From NCBI GenBank assembly GCA_029933125.1, contig JAOZOU010000003.1, positions 1 to 64,000 of the forward strand: 64,000 nt of DNA, written 5' to 3'. Below are positions 35,356-43,117 of this stretch, one piece after another. The stretch is from a bacterium (GTDB taxonomy: Bacteria; Arandabacterota; Arandabacteria; Arandabacterales; Arandabacteraceae). A program made the translations under genes and the position numbers. The notes below the pieces were generated by a model. That model worked only from the letters and a program-made list of their open reading frames with translations. It was not told the DNA's origin and made no database searches. Numbering within the stretch: position 1 is the first letter of the stretch; each line of letters opens with the position of its first letter.

Positions 35356-35871
35356 ATGAAGGGAAGAACCCTGGCTAAGATGGGTATGCTTGCGGGAGGG
35401 GCTGTTGCCCTCTATGTATTCGAAGCTATGTTGCCATCACCGGTTCCATGGGCAAGAATAGGGCTCTCAAATATCTTCGTAATCGTGGCTCTCTTTGTGT
35501 TTGGACTGAGGTATGCACTTGTTGTCAACCTCGTGCGTGTGCTTGCCGGTAATCTTCTCCTCGGTATTTTGCTCAGCCCGGGCTTCCTTCTTTCCTTGAC
35601 AGGGAGTTTTGTCGCAATTGGGATAATGGGACTTATGCGTTTGACTCTCGTACCTCCTCTTTCTGTCATTGGCGTAAGCTGCCTCGGGGCGGTAAGCAAT
35701 AATGTTACCCAGGTGTGTATTTTTGCTTTTCTTTTGGCAAGATCGCTCCTTGTGGGTCCGATGCTTGGGACCTTCATACTTCTGGGCGTAGGGGTTGGGG
35801 TGGTAACGGGTTTTGTTAGCGCACGCATAGTCGATAAGCTTCAACTTGAAAGGCAATCGCTTCTTGGTTAA
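35356..35871 (+). CDS. Gx-transporter / heptaprenyl diphosphate synthase component I-like membrane protein
   Basis: 171 residues with about five to six membrane helices and the family pattern PSPVPWARIGLSNIF near residue 30. Related proteins are annotated as heptaprenyl synthase component I or as ECF-S-like Gx transporters, and are frequently found in apbE/NusG-II/rnf neighbourhoods. A catalytic role in prenyl synthesis is unlikely as there are no Asp-rich motifs; substrate binding for transport is more plausible. GAGG lies 9 bases before the ATG. Confidence 0.8.
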   Translation: MKGRTLAKMGMLAGGAVALYVFEAMLPSPVPWARIGLSNIFVIVALFVFGLRYALVVNLVRVLAGNLLLGILLSPGFLLSLTGSFVAIGIMGLMRLTLVPPLSVIGVSCLGAVSNNVTQVCIFAFLLARSLLVGPMLGTFILLGVGVGVVTGFVSARIVDKLQLERQSLLG

Positions 35872-35883
35872 AGTGGAGAAGAA

Positions 35884-36303
35884 ATGAGAACCGTTGGTTT
35901 CGTTATTGCCAGGAAGGATGATACTGCGGAGGTTGTGCTTGGACCTCATGGCGAGTGTAGAAAGTGTGGTGCTTGTCTTTCTGCACTCGATGACAAGATG
36001 AGATCAGCTGAGGCTATCAATTCTGTCCAGGCACAGGTTGGCCAGACAGTTGAAGTTGAAATACCGCCTGCCCGCGCGGTCGCATCCGCCTTTCTCATCT
36101 TTGTGTTTCCGCTTATCGTAGCAGTTGCTGCTGGATTTCTCGGGGTAAAGTTTGCTAAAGTGCTTGGCATCAAGCCTGACTATTTCGCTCTTCTCCTTGG
36201 TGTTGGCGGCTTCGCTGGTTCATTAACCTTGCTCCGCCGTATTGATCGCAGATATGCGAGGCGAAACCTACCCATCATAGTTAGCATAATCGAGAAGACC
36301 TGA
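35884..36303 (+). CDS. RseC/MucC-family membrane protein
   Basis: 139 residues: a short N-terminal beta domain with the Cys motif CRKCGAC near residue 20, then two membrane helices, then a short basic tail. This is the architecture of RseC, which in E. coli is associated with the Rsx (Rnf) complex in reducing SoxR. Here it closes the apbE-NusG-II-Gx group. Start ATG at 35884 with GGAGAAG just upstream. An Rnf-linked role fits, though the rnf genes are 11 kb away. Confidence 0.85.
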   Translation: MRTVGFVIARKDDTAEVVLGPHGECRKCGACLSALDDKMRSAEAINSVQAQVGQTVEVEIPPARAVASAFLIFVFPLIVAVAAGFLGVKFAKVLGIKPDYFALLLGVGGFAGSLTLLRRIDRRYARRNLPIIVSIIEKT

Positions 36304-36307
36304 GGAG

Positions 36308-36691
36308 GTGGGTAAGTTTTCATTGGCACCAAAAGCCCTGGCTAGAGCTTGTTGCAAACTAGCACTCGATAAGAAAGCAGAAGATGTTATCATCATGGAT
36401 CTCAGAAAGATGCCTGCGCCAACTGACTACTTCGTTATCTGTAGTGCAACAACTGACAAGCAGGTCAAAGCAATTGTTGACAACATTGTTGAGGGAACTG
36501 AGGGGCGAGGGCATCGTCCGTGGCATATTGAAGGCTATAGCGCTCTGAAGTGGGTGCTCATTGACTATGTTGATGTCGTCGTGCACGTCTTTCAAGATGA
36601 TGTGAGAAAATTCTACTCCCTCGAGACACTTTGGGGTGACGCTCCTGTGGAGGAGGTAAAGCCTAAGCTGAGAAGGAAACGGAGACTATGA
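36308..36691 (+). CDS. rsfS: Ribosomal silencing factor RsfS (Iojap family)
   Basis: 127 residues; binds ribosomal protein uL14 and blocks subunit joining in poor nutrient conditions. Motifs: ALDKKAEDVIIMDLR, TDYFVICSATTDKQVKAI and VDVVVHVFQDDVRKFYSLETLW. The start is uncertain: GTG at 36308 lies inside the best ribosome site (GAGGAGGTG, 36302-36310), so TTG at 36323 may be used instead. The end overlaps argS (ATGA). Confidence 0.92.
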   Translation: MGKFSLAPKALARACCKLALDKKAEDVIIMDLRKMPAPTDYFVICSATTDKQVKAIVDNIVEGTEGRGHRPWHIEGYSALKWVLIDYVDVVVHVFQDDVRKFYSLETLWGDAPVEEVKPKLRRKRRL

Positions 36692-38670
36692 CACTTAGAG
36701 AGCATCTCCAAACCCTCGTGCTTGAGGTGCTTAATCGCAAGTACACGCAAGTCAAGTCGATTAGATTTGACGTAAGCAAGCCGCGTGAGAAATCTTTTGG
36801 GGATTTTGCTACCAATGTTGCAATGGTTGCTGCCAAGCAACTCAGAATAGATCCCATGGAAATTGCTGAAGCCATTGCACCTGAGCTGCGTAGCTGTGAC
36901 GTTATAGAGGATGCAAGTGTTGCCCGACCTGGCTTTATAAACATAACTCTTACACGTAGGGCATACCTGGATAAGCTCGCTGACATCTTGTCCACTCAAG
37001 ATGATGAAGCCTATGGCTATGCTGACCTTGGCCAGGGCAAGAGGGTTCAAGTTGAGTTTGTAAGTGCTAATCCAACAGGTCCGCTCAATGTTGTCAATGC
37101 AAGAGCTGCAGCAGTTGGAGATGCACTTGTGAGGCTTCTCAAAAGGGTTGGCTATGATGCCCAGAGCGAATTCTATGTAAACGACTCAGGTACTCAGGTT
37201 GAGCTTCTCGGGGAATCGCTTAAAGCACGCTTTCAGGAGCTCCTCGGTAGAGCATCCGAGATTCCCGATGGGGGCTACCCGGGAACCTATCTCATAGATA
37301 TAGCCAAGAAAGTGATTAAGCTTAGCACCGAGGCAGATGCTCTTGACAGTGGCTTTGCCATAGCTTCTCAAGGTTCTCCAGTTGACTTCTTGAAGGAAGC
37401 CTGTAGCAAGACGGGCCAGACTCCGGCCTCCATCCAGGCATTTATAGATTTCATCGCGACACTTGATCCTTCAAGGATGTGCCATGCTATCTCGCTTTAC
37501 ATCTGCCATCAGACCACAAAGAGGGCAGGATTCAATGCTATTTGTAGTCAGCTTCAGGATCTCAAGATGCTGATTACCCCACAGAGTGGTGAGCGAAGAG
37601 CAGGAGGGGCGAAAGCCGCGGATGTCTTCCTCGGTGAGGTCTATGATGGGTGGCATTTCGATTTCTCGAGATTTGCAGTTGAGGAGATTGTTGAAGAGCA
37701 ACAGAGGAGTCTTCAACGCTTCGGCAAGCGTCCTGAAGGTGGATTGCGCTTCGATTGCTGGTTCAGGGAGTCGTCCCTCACGGAGGAAGTGGACAAACTT
37801 GCTCAACTTCTCATCTCCGATGGTAGGTTCATTGCTCAAAAGGACGGAGCTATCTGGCTTCGTAGCACAGGTGGAGAGGAAAGCGAAGAGTGGGTAATAA
37901 GGAGATCTTCAGGACAACCAACCTATTTCCTTTCTGATATCGCCTATCACATCAACAAACGTCGCAGGGGATATGAGCGTGTGATAGATATCTGGGGTCC
38001 AGATCATCACGGGCACGTTAAGCGTATGCAGAGAGCTATGGAGATCGTTGCGAATCTTCTTCCTGATCTTAATTTGAGACCTGACTGGTTGACAATCCTG
38101 ATTGCTCAGCAGGTAAATCTTCTCAAAGACGGTAAGCGTATCCAGATGTCAAAGCGAGGAGGAGAATACGTTACGCTCGATGATCTCATCAGAGAGGTTG
38201 GGGCGGATGTTGCTCGCTTTTTCTTCCTTATGAGAAGATGCAACAGTCACCTTGATTTTGACATCGATCTCGCCAAGAAGACCTCCGATGAGAATCCAGT
38301 CTATTATGTTCAATATGCCCATGCTCGTATCTGTAGCATCATCGATTTTGCAAAGAAGCAGGGCTATGAAGAAGTGCCTCAAAAAAGCAATCTCGAGCTT
38401 CTCTCAGCCGATGAGGAGATTGATCTCCTCAAGGCTCTTGCCGACTTTGAGGATCTTGTAATAGCCAGTGCCAATGCGCTGGAGCCTCATCGCTTCACTT
38501 CCTATCTCATCGACCTTGCAAGCAAGTTCCACAGGTTCTATCACAATCATCGTGTGGTTACTGAGGATCCTGAGATCACAAAGGCAAGGCTTTGTCTTTG
38601 TCTTGGGGTAAGAACCGTTATAAGAAGCGCCTTTTCAATAATGGGTATTTCTGCACCTGAGTCAATGTAG
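36688..38670 (+). CDS. argS: Arginyl-tRNA synthetase with altered HIGH motif and a large insertion
   Basis: Charges tRNA-Arg with arginine; 660 residues against the usual 550-590. The N-terminal additional domain (residues 1-~110) and SANPTGPL before the active site are typical, as are FYVNDSGTQ, DIWGPDHHGHVKRM and the final anticodon-binding domain. The class I HIGH signature, usually His-Val-Gly-His, reads Asn134-Val-Val-Asn137. The KMSKS counterpart is IQMSKRGGE near 486. Residues ~214-330 hold about 80-100 extra residues before FDCWFRES. It appears to be the only argS here; whether a second exists elsewhere is unknown. Confidence 0.93.
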   Translation: MTLREHLQTLVLEVLNRKYTQVKSIRFDVSKPREKSFGDFATNVAMVAAKQLRIDPMEIAEAIAPELRSCDVIEDASVARPGFINITLTRRAYLDKLADILSTQDDEAYGYADLGQGKRVQVEFVSANPTGPLNVVNARAAAVGDALVRLLKRVGYDAQSEFYVNDSGTQVELLGESLKARFQELLGRASEIPDGGYPGTYLIDIAKKVIKLSTEADALDSGFAIASQGSPVDFLKEACSKTGQTPASIQAFIDFIATLDPSRMCHAISLYICHQTTKRAGFNAICSQLQDLKMLITPQSGERRAGGAKAADVFLGEVYDGWHFDFSRFAVEEIVEEQQRSLQRFGKRPEGGLRFDCWFRESSLTEEVDKLAQLLISDGRFIAQKDGAIWLRSTGGEESEEWVIRRSSGQPTYFLSDIAYHINKRRRGYERVIDIWGPDHHGHVKRMQRAMEIVANLLPDLNLRPDWLTILIAQQVNLLKDGKRIQMSKRGGEYVTLDDLIREVGADVARFFFLMRRCNSHLDFDIDLAKKTSDENPVYYVQYAHARICSIIDFAKKQGYEEVPQKSNLELLSADEEIDLLKALADFEDLVIASANALEPHRFTSYLIDLASKFHRFYHNHRVVTEDPEITKARLCLCLGVRTVIRSAFSIMGISAPESM

Positions 38671-38681
38671 GGGTTGACCGG

Positions 38682-39026
38682 ATGTACTGTCCTAAATGTG
38701 GTGCTGAGTATCGTCAAGGATTCACAAAGTGTGCCGACTGTGGTGTGGATCTTGTCTGGGAGAAGCCTCAGATTGAGGATCGAGTTGAGTATGTTGAATA
38801 CACAGAGGTCCTGAGAACATTCAACCCAGGTGACATTGCCATCTTACGATCGGTGCTTGATGGTGGCGGTGTCACCTACTACATAAAGGGCGAGGGCTTC
38901 GGCAATATCAGACCACTCGCCGAGCCAGCTAGTCTCATGGTCAGAAAAGACCAGGTCGAAAGAGCCCTTGAACTGATCAAGCCTCTAAAGCTACGCTACC
39001 GAGGCATCTCAGGTGGCTCAGGATGA
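38682..39026 (+). CDS. Zinc-ribbon plus DUF2007-like protein
   Basis: 114 residues. The N-terminus is a zinc ribbon (CPKCGAEYRQGFTKCADCG), followed by a domain like DUF2007 (AILRSVLDGGGVTYYI, LMVRKDQVERALELI), a small fold resembling PII-type or signal-transducing proteins. Its function is not known. ATG at 38682, 12 bases after argS; the end overlaps the next gene by 14 bases. Confidence 0.75.
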   Translation: MYCPKCGAEYRQGFTKCADCGVDLVWEKPQIEDRVEYVEYTEVLRTFNPGDIAILRSVLDGGGVTYYIKGEGFGNIRPLAEPASLMVRKDQVERALELIKPLKLRYRGISGGSG

Positions 39027-40674
39027 AAGAATTGCAACTTTGATGCAGTGTTCCAGTACGAAAATGTTCGGCACCAAGCTTTCGGCCAGAACCTTCAGGC
39101 TCATTGCAATTGCTTGCACCATCTACTGCATCCTCTTTATCTTTCGGACAAGTTTCGTCATAAACGGTGAAAGATACTTTAGCCTCTTTGACGACGCAAT
39201 GATCTCTATGAGATACGCCAAGAATCTTGCCAGTGGTGCTGGCCTTGTTTGGAATCCAGGCGAAAGGGTTGAGGGCTATACCAATCTTCTCTGGACACTC
39301 TATATGGCACTGCTTCACCTGCTTCCGATTTCAGCCTCGAAGATAAGCTTGGTTGTTCAGGTGAGTGGGGCTGCCTTGATAGTTGTCAATCTTGTGATCG
39401 TGCGAAACCTGGCTGAGATGATCTTCCCGGGATCACGATTTACCAGCTTTGGGGCAGTTCTGCTTGCTGGCTTCTATCTACCTCTCATCGGTTGGACGCT
39501 TCAGGGGATGGAGGTGGGGCTTCTAGCTCTTATTGTCACGCTGGCTGTCTACCTAACCATCCGTAACACTCTTCGGCGCAAGTTCAGTCTGTTACCCTAC
39601 ATAGTGCTCACGATAGGCATGTTTGTGAGACCTGATATGGGCGTGCCCTATCTGGTCATCCTTATCTGGACCGCAATCATCGACCGAAAGATGAGAAAGT
39701 GTCATCTCATCTGGGGACTTTCTTTGCTGGCTCTTGCCATAGTGAGTCAAACGGTCTTCCGTTTGCTCTACTACGGGGATATTCTGCCCAACACCTATTA
39801 TCTCAAGCTCACAGGCTTTCCCCTCATCTATCGGCTTACCCGTGGGCTCTATGTTTCATTTGTGTTCATCTGGCGGATGGGTTGGATCATCTTCCTCATA
39901 CCCTTCGCGATTCTTATCAGACCACGCAACAAGCCAGCGACTTTGCTGCTTGCTGTCTTCTTGGGTCAGCTGGGCTATAGCATCTATGTTGGTGGTGACG
40001 CCTGGGAATCCTGGGGTGGCAGCAACAGGTATGTTGCCATTGCAATGCCATCGTTCTTTGTGGTTTTCTTCGGGGCTTTAGCCTGGCTTGGAAGGCTCCT
40101 CAAAGACAACCTTATTGCTAAGAAGGAGCTGAGCTACCTTGGCTCTCCTCAGACTGAACGCAGAGTGAAGGTTGTCGCACTTGTATTGTGTTTCATCAGT
40201 TTCAATGCAATCTATGGACCCGCTGCCCTTACTGAGCTGTTGCTACTAAAGAAAACACTTCACGTCGATAAGAATGAGAAGATGGTTGAGCGGGCACTTG
40301 TCCTCACAACGATAACCGATCCCCAGGCCAGAATAGCTGTCGTCTGGGACGGTGCCATACCCTACTTCAGCGGACGCAGAGCGATAAGCATCCTCGGCAA
40401 GAACGATAGGCATATAGCCAGGCTCAAGATGCGACTTCCAAAGGGACCTGGAAAAGTTGTTGCTTTCTACCCCGGTCATCTCAAGTGGGACTATGCCTAC
40501 TCGATTGGCAGGTTACAACCCGATGTTGTTGTACATCTCTGGCAGGCACCTGAAGAAGCTATGCCCTACCTTGTTTCCGATTACGTTGAATTGTCACTCA
40601 AGGGTATGAGTTTCTATCTCCGCAAGACCTCCCCGCACATTCTTTGGGACCGTGTGCGCCAGCTGGCAAGCTGA
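39013..40674 (+). CDS. Polytopic membrane glycosyltransferase (GT-C fold)
   Basis: 553 residues with about eleven to twelve membrane helices. After the first helix comes the loop FSLFDDAMISMRYAKNLA and GLVWNPGERVEGYTNLLW; the paired Asp in DDAMI is the GT-C catalytic signature, and the whole pattern resembles AftB-like arabinosyltransferases and related polyprenyl-phosphate-sugar enzymes. A soluble domain of ~150 residues at the C-terminus contains AVVWDGAIPYFSGR. It probably glycosylates an envelope polymer from the outer face of the membrane. GTG at 39013 is taken as the start; ATG at 39043 is an alternative. Donor and acceptor are unknown. Confidence 0.8.
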   Translation: MAQDERIATLMQCSSTKMFGTKLSARTFRLIAIACTIYCILFIFRTSFVINGERYFSLFDDAMISMRYAKNLASGAGLVWNPGERVEGYTNLLWTLYMALLHLLPISASKISLVVQVSGAALIVVNLVIVRNLAEMIFPGSRFTSFGAVLLAGFYLPLIGWTLQGMEVGLLALIVTLAVYLTIRNTLRRKFSLLPYIVLTIGMFVRPDMGVPYLVILIWTAIIDRKMRKCHLIWGLSLLALAIVSQTVFRLLYYGDILPNTYYLKLTGFPLIYRLTRGLYVSFVFIWRMGWIIFLIPFAILIRPRNKPATLLLAVFLGQLGYSIYVGGDAWESWGGSNRYVAIAMPSFFVVFFGALAWLGRLLKDNLIAKKELSYLGSPQTERRVKVVALVLCFISFNAIYGPAALTELLLLKKTLHVDKNEKMVERALVLTTITDPQARIAVVWDGAIPYFSGRRAISILGKNDRHIARLKMRLPKGPGKVVAFYPGHLKWDYAYSIGRLQPDVVVHLWQAPEEAMPYLVSDYVELSLKGMSFYLRKTSPHILWDRVRQLAS

Positions 40675-41051
40675 GGGGTCTCGGCAACCGGCGCATGCGC
40701 TAACAATTTGCTCAGATCTCTGGTGGTTGCTGCTGGAAGTCGCATGAATGCTCATTTCAGGGGTGGATAGTGCAACTAGGAATGTGCGGAAGTGATTTTC
40801 TTGAAAGATTGCGAGGGGTGGCTCCCGGTTGTTTTCATTGCGCCTTAACTGGTCGTGCTCATATACGGTTGCTATTGCCAACCTGTCTGCGTGGATCGCA
40901 CAGGCAGGAAGGTTTCGCGATACGCTCTTTCTGTGGAGGAAGGAACTGACTCGATCGACTCTTCTTTTTGTCTGGCGGAAGAATCTATCAAGAAAGTTAG
41001 GTTTTGAGAAGTTGAGGTGGTGTGGCATGGGGTATACCCTGTATAGTAGAA

Positions 41052-41076
41052 GTCGCCGTTGGCGGCTGTTTCTTTT
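41052..41076 (+). terminator. Rho-independent terminator in the gene-free stretch
   Basis: GTCGCC (41052-41057) pairs with GGCGGC (41061-41066) around a GTT loop, with one G-U pair, followed by TGTTTCTTTT. It could end the glycosyltransferase transcript 400 bases after its stop, or a small RNA. Confidence 0.65.
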
Positions 41077-41083
41077 ATGGTGA

Positions 41084-41109
41084 TTGGTATCAGATTGAGT
41101 TGGTATCAG
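41084..41109 (+). repeat. Direct repeat pair TTGGTATCAG, period 16
   Basis: TTGGTATCAG occurs at 41084-41093 and again at 41100-41109. A second pair of different sequence, TTGTTAC at 41202-41208 and 41218-41224, has the same 16-base period. Both lie upstream of the promoter at 41247. Confidence 0.7.
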
Positions 41110-41123
41110 GAGAAGCCTTGGAG

Positions 41124-41155
41124 GTGCCCTAGGGCACAGTGACCCCTCTTAAGAG
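41124..41155 (+). repeat. Two adjacent perfect palindromes
   Basis: GTGCCCTAGGGCAC (14 bases, 41124-41137) and CTCTTAAGAG (10 bases, 41146-41155). They could be protein-binding operators or short hairpins; neither is followed by a T-run. Confidence 0.6.
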
Positions 41156-41246
41156 AACCGCGATCGGCATGCTCCGAAGCTATCCCAAACTCGCACGCTA
41201 TTTGTTACCCTAGGCAGTTGTTACACTACCCAAGCCCCGATACGGG

Positions 41247-41275
41247 TTGCCTCGCAACAGATTTTATGATATCAT
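41247..41275 (+). promoter_or_regulatory. Promoter of the unknown gene at 41301
   Basis: TTGCCT at 41247-41252 and TATCAT at 41270-41275, spacer 17 bases. Predicted start near 41282, leaving a leader of about 19 bases that contains AGGAGG. Confidence 0.5.
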
Positions 41276-41300
41276 TCAAGGAGTTTTGCAGGAGGTTGGA

Positions 41301-41990
41301 GTGGCTCGGCAACGGGAAGTTCCTCAGGAGAAGATAAGAGAAGCAATTCAATCAATCCCCGATGTTGGTTCCTGTGACATTGAAATAGCGAGTGACGGAA
41401 CAATCTCGGCAATTCATGTTGTCAGTCGTTCAGCAAAACCTCCCAAGCAAATTGTTCGAGACATTGAGACAATACTTGCGGCCGAGTTTGGCCTTAAGGT
41501 TGATCACCGTAAGGTCTCTGTGGCAAAACTTGAAACCCGCCTTGGCAGAGAGGGCCTTATCGGAGCAAGGCCGCGTTTGGTCTCACTCAATATCTCGATA
41601 GTCGGGGCGAGGGCGAGATGCGAGGTTGTTCTTGAGAGGGATGAGGTTGAGTTCAGAGGTGAAGCCCAGGGCATAGCGAGCCAGACCGGGAGATTGCGTC
41701 TCATCGGTGAGGCTACCTTGAAAGCACTCTCGGCAGTTGTAGAAGGATACGCTGACTTCAGCCTTACTGATGTTTTGAGAATCAGATCTGGTGATAGATC
41801 TGCAGTTGTCGTTCTTGTCTCGTGTATCGTTGAGGGTACGCCGAAGGAGCTGGCGGGCTGCGTGCGGTATTCTGAGGATGAGCACACTGCAGTTGCTCTT
41901 GCAGCTCTTGATGCTTGTAATCGCGTCATCGAAGCCTCCCCACGGTCGGAACACACTGAGTATGAAGTCTCACCCTATGAGGATGTTTGA
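41301..41990 (+). CDS. Conserved-looking protein of unknown function
   Basis: 229 residues, cytoplasmic, no membrane segments. The GTG at 41301 is chosen because AGGAGG (41290-41295) is 5 bases upstream and the promoter -10 lies before it; the longer frame from 41247 begins in the promoter. The N-terminal ~90 residues alternate helix and strand (IPDVGSCDIEIASDGTISAI, PKQIVRDIETIL, KVDHRKVSVAKLE), resembling small ferredoxin-like folds. The C-terminal ~130 residues contain a pattern repeated across two segments (LRLIGEATLKALSAV and EDEHTAVALAALDACNRVI). I do not recognise a family or catalytic motif. Confidence 0.75.
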   Translation: MARQREVPQEKIREAIQSIPDVGSCDIEIASDGTISAIHVVSRSAKPPKQIVRDIETILAAEFGLKVDHRKVSVAKLETRLGREGLIGARPRLVSLNISIVGARARCEVVLERDEVEFRGEAQGIASQTGRLRLIGEATLKALSAVVEGYADFSLTDVLRIRSGDRSAVVVLVSCIVEGTPKELAGCVRYSEDEHTAVALAALDACNRVIEASPRSEHTEYEVSPYEDV

Positions 41991-42007
41991 GTTCACCTTT
42001 TTACACC

Positions 42008-42028
42008 GGTGTCATAATGCCTGACACC
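42008..42028 (+). promoter_or_regulatory. Hairpin between the unknown gene and purM
   Basis: GGTGTCA (42008-42014) pairs perfectly with TGACACC (42022-42028) around a 7-base loop. No T-run follows, so it is not a standard terminator. Part of it (ATGCCTGA, 42017-42024) is also complementary to TCAGGCAT at 42086-42093, allowing an alternative longer-range pairing. Confidence 0.4.
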
Positions 42029-42043
42029 CGAGAAGCAAAAACA

Positions 42044-42072
42044 TTGATTAAAAGCCAAAACAGTAGCAAAAT
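42044..42072 (+). promoter_or_regulatory. Possible purM promoter
   Basis: TTGATT at 42044-42049 and CAAAAT at 42067-42072, 17 bases apart, each matching consensus at four of six positions. It is the best candidate in the 126-base gap upstream of purM. Confidence 0.3.
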
Positions 42073-42116
42073 GGCCAAAGAGGCCTCAGGCATACATAAT
42101 GCATAGTGGAGGATAG

Positions 42117-43109
42117 ATGGAAGAAACAACATACGCTGATGCTGGTGTTGACTTGGATAGCTATCGCAATCTGATGAAAACCATAAGAAGGTATCTGAAA
42201 CAATCAGGCTTATCGAGAGCGCTTTTTGGCGGGACTATACAAGTCAAAGGTAGAGATTTGATACTGGTTGCAACTGTTGATGGCGTTGGCACTAAGACCA
42301 AGATAGCTGCAAGCGTGGGGAATTATCGTGTTATTGGCGAGGACATTGTTGCTCATTGCGTCAATGATCTACTTGCTATGGGTGCAAAGCCCATAGCCTT
42401 TCTTGACTACCTTGCTTTTGACAAGCTTGATACGCGCATAGCAAGGGCCCTACTTGCAGGTATTGCCGCCTCCTGCCGTAAGCATGAGATTTCGCTTCTG
42501 GGTGGGGAGACGGCCGAGATGCCGGGTGTCTACTGCAAGGGTGAGTTTGATGTCGTGGGTTTCATGATTGGCGTTGTATCACGGCGCACGATCTTAGATG
42601 GTTCCAAAATACGTCAAGGAGATCTCATAGTTGGTCTTCCCTCAACGGGTCTTCACACAAATGGCTATAGCCTTGCAAGGAAAGTTTTATTTGAGAAATG
42701 TGCTATGCGACTGGATGAGCAGCCTGAGGGTTGGAGGAGCCCTCTTGCCAAGGCTCTTCTCAGACCCCACAAAAGCTATTATGCTGAGGTCTATCCTCTT
42801 GTCCAAAAGCGATTGCTCTCGGGCATTGCTCACATCACAGGCGGAGGGATACCGGGAAATCTAGGGCGAATCCTCCCACATGGATGTAGTGCGAAAGTTG
42901 TAAAAGGCCTGTGGAAAGTTCCAAAGATATTCAGTTTAATAGCTGCCTGTGGGGTTGAGGAGCGAGAGATGTTTCGCGTTTTCAATATGGGATTGGGAAT
43001 GCTCCTCGTTGTCCCCTTTAAGAACATCCCCCATGTTATGACCTCCTTACCTTCAGCCACCATTGTTGGAGAGATTGTTGAAGGTAACGGCGAAGTTATC
43101 ATTCAGTAA
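42117..43109 (+). CDS. purM: Phosphoribosylformylglycinamidine cyclo-ligase
   Basis: Closes the imidazole ring: converts FGAM to AIR with ATP. 330 residues, normal. Motifs: TYADAGVDLDSY at the N-terminus, VDGVGTKTKIA, HCVNDLLAMGAKP, LLGGETAEMPG and LPSTGLHTNGYSLAR. ATG at 42117 follows GGAGG at 42108-42112. It stands apart from the other purine genes, as the second of three purine loci in the window. Confidence 0.97.
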   Translation: MEETTYADAGVDLDSYRNLMKTIRRYLKQSGLSRALFGGTIQVKGRDLILVATVDGVGTKTKIAASVGNYRVIGEDIVAHCVNDLLAMGAKPIAFLDYLAFDKLDTRIARALLAGIAASCRKHEISLLGGETAEMPGVYCKGEFDVVGFMIGVVSRRTILDGSKIRQGDLIVGLPSTGLHTNGYSLARKVLFEKCAMRLDEQPEGWRSPLAKALLRPHKSYYAEVYPLVQKRLLSGIAHITGGGIPGNLGRILPHGCSAKVVKGLWKVPKIFSLIAACGVEEREMFRVFNMGLGMLLVVPFKNIPHVMTSLPSATIVGEIVEGNGEVIIQ

Positions 43110-43117
43110 CTTGACCA

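Larger units (their letters stand above)
40675..41300 (+). other. Gene-free stretch with terminator, palindromes and paired repeats
   Basis: The only interval over 300 bases without a convincing gene. It holds a hairpin near 40882-40904 (CCTG/CAGG and TGCG/CGCA), the palindrome GGGTATACCC (41030-41039), a terminator (41052-41076), two pairs of 16-base-period direct repeats, further palindromes and the promoter of the next gene. An 84-codon frame from a TTG at 40829 is not convincing. A small RNA ending at the terminator is possible, but no known family (RNase P, tmRNA, SRP RNA, 6S) was recognisable. Confidence 0.6.

Noticed and set aside
40594-41028. 144-codon - strand frame across the end of the glycosyltransferase gene
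   Set aside because: No ribosome site, no family resemblance, and it overlaps a well-supported gene; composition looks random.
40829-41083. 84-codon + frame beginning with TTG in the gene-free region
   Set aside because: Weak ribosome site, unusual Trp/Arg-rich composition, and it runs through the terminator hairpin.
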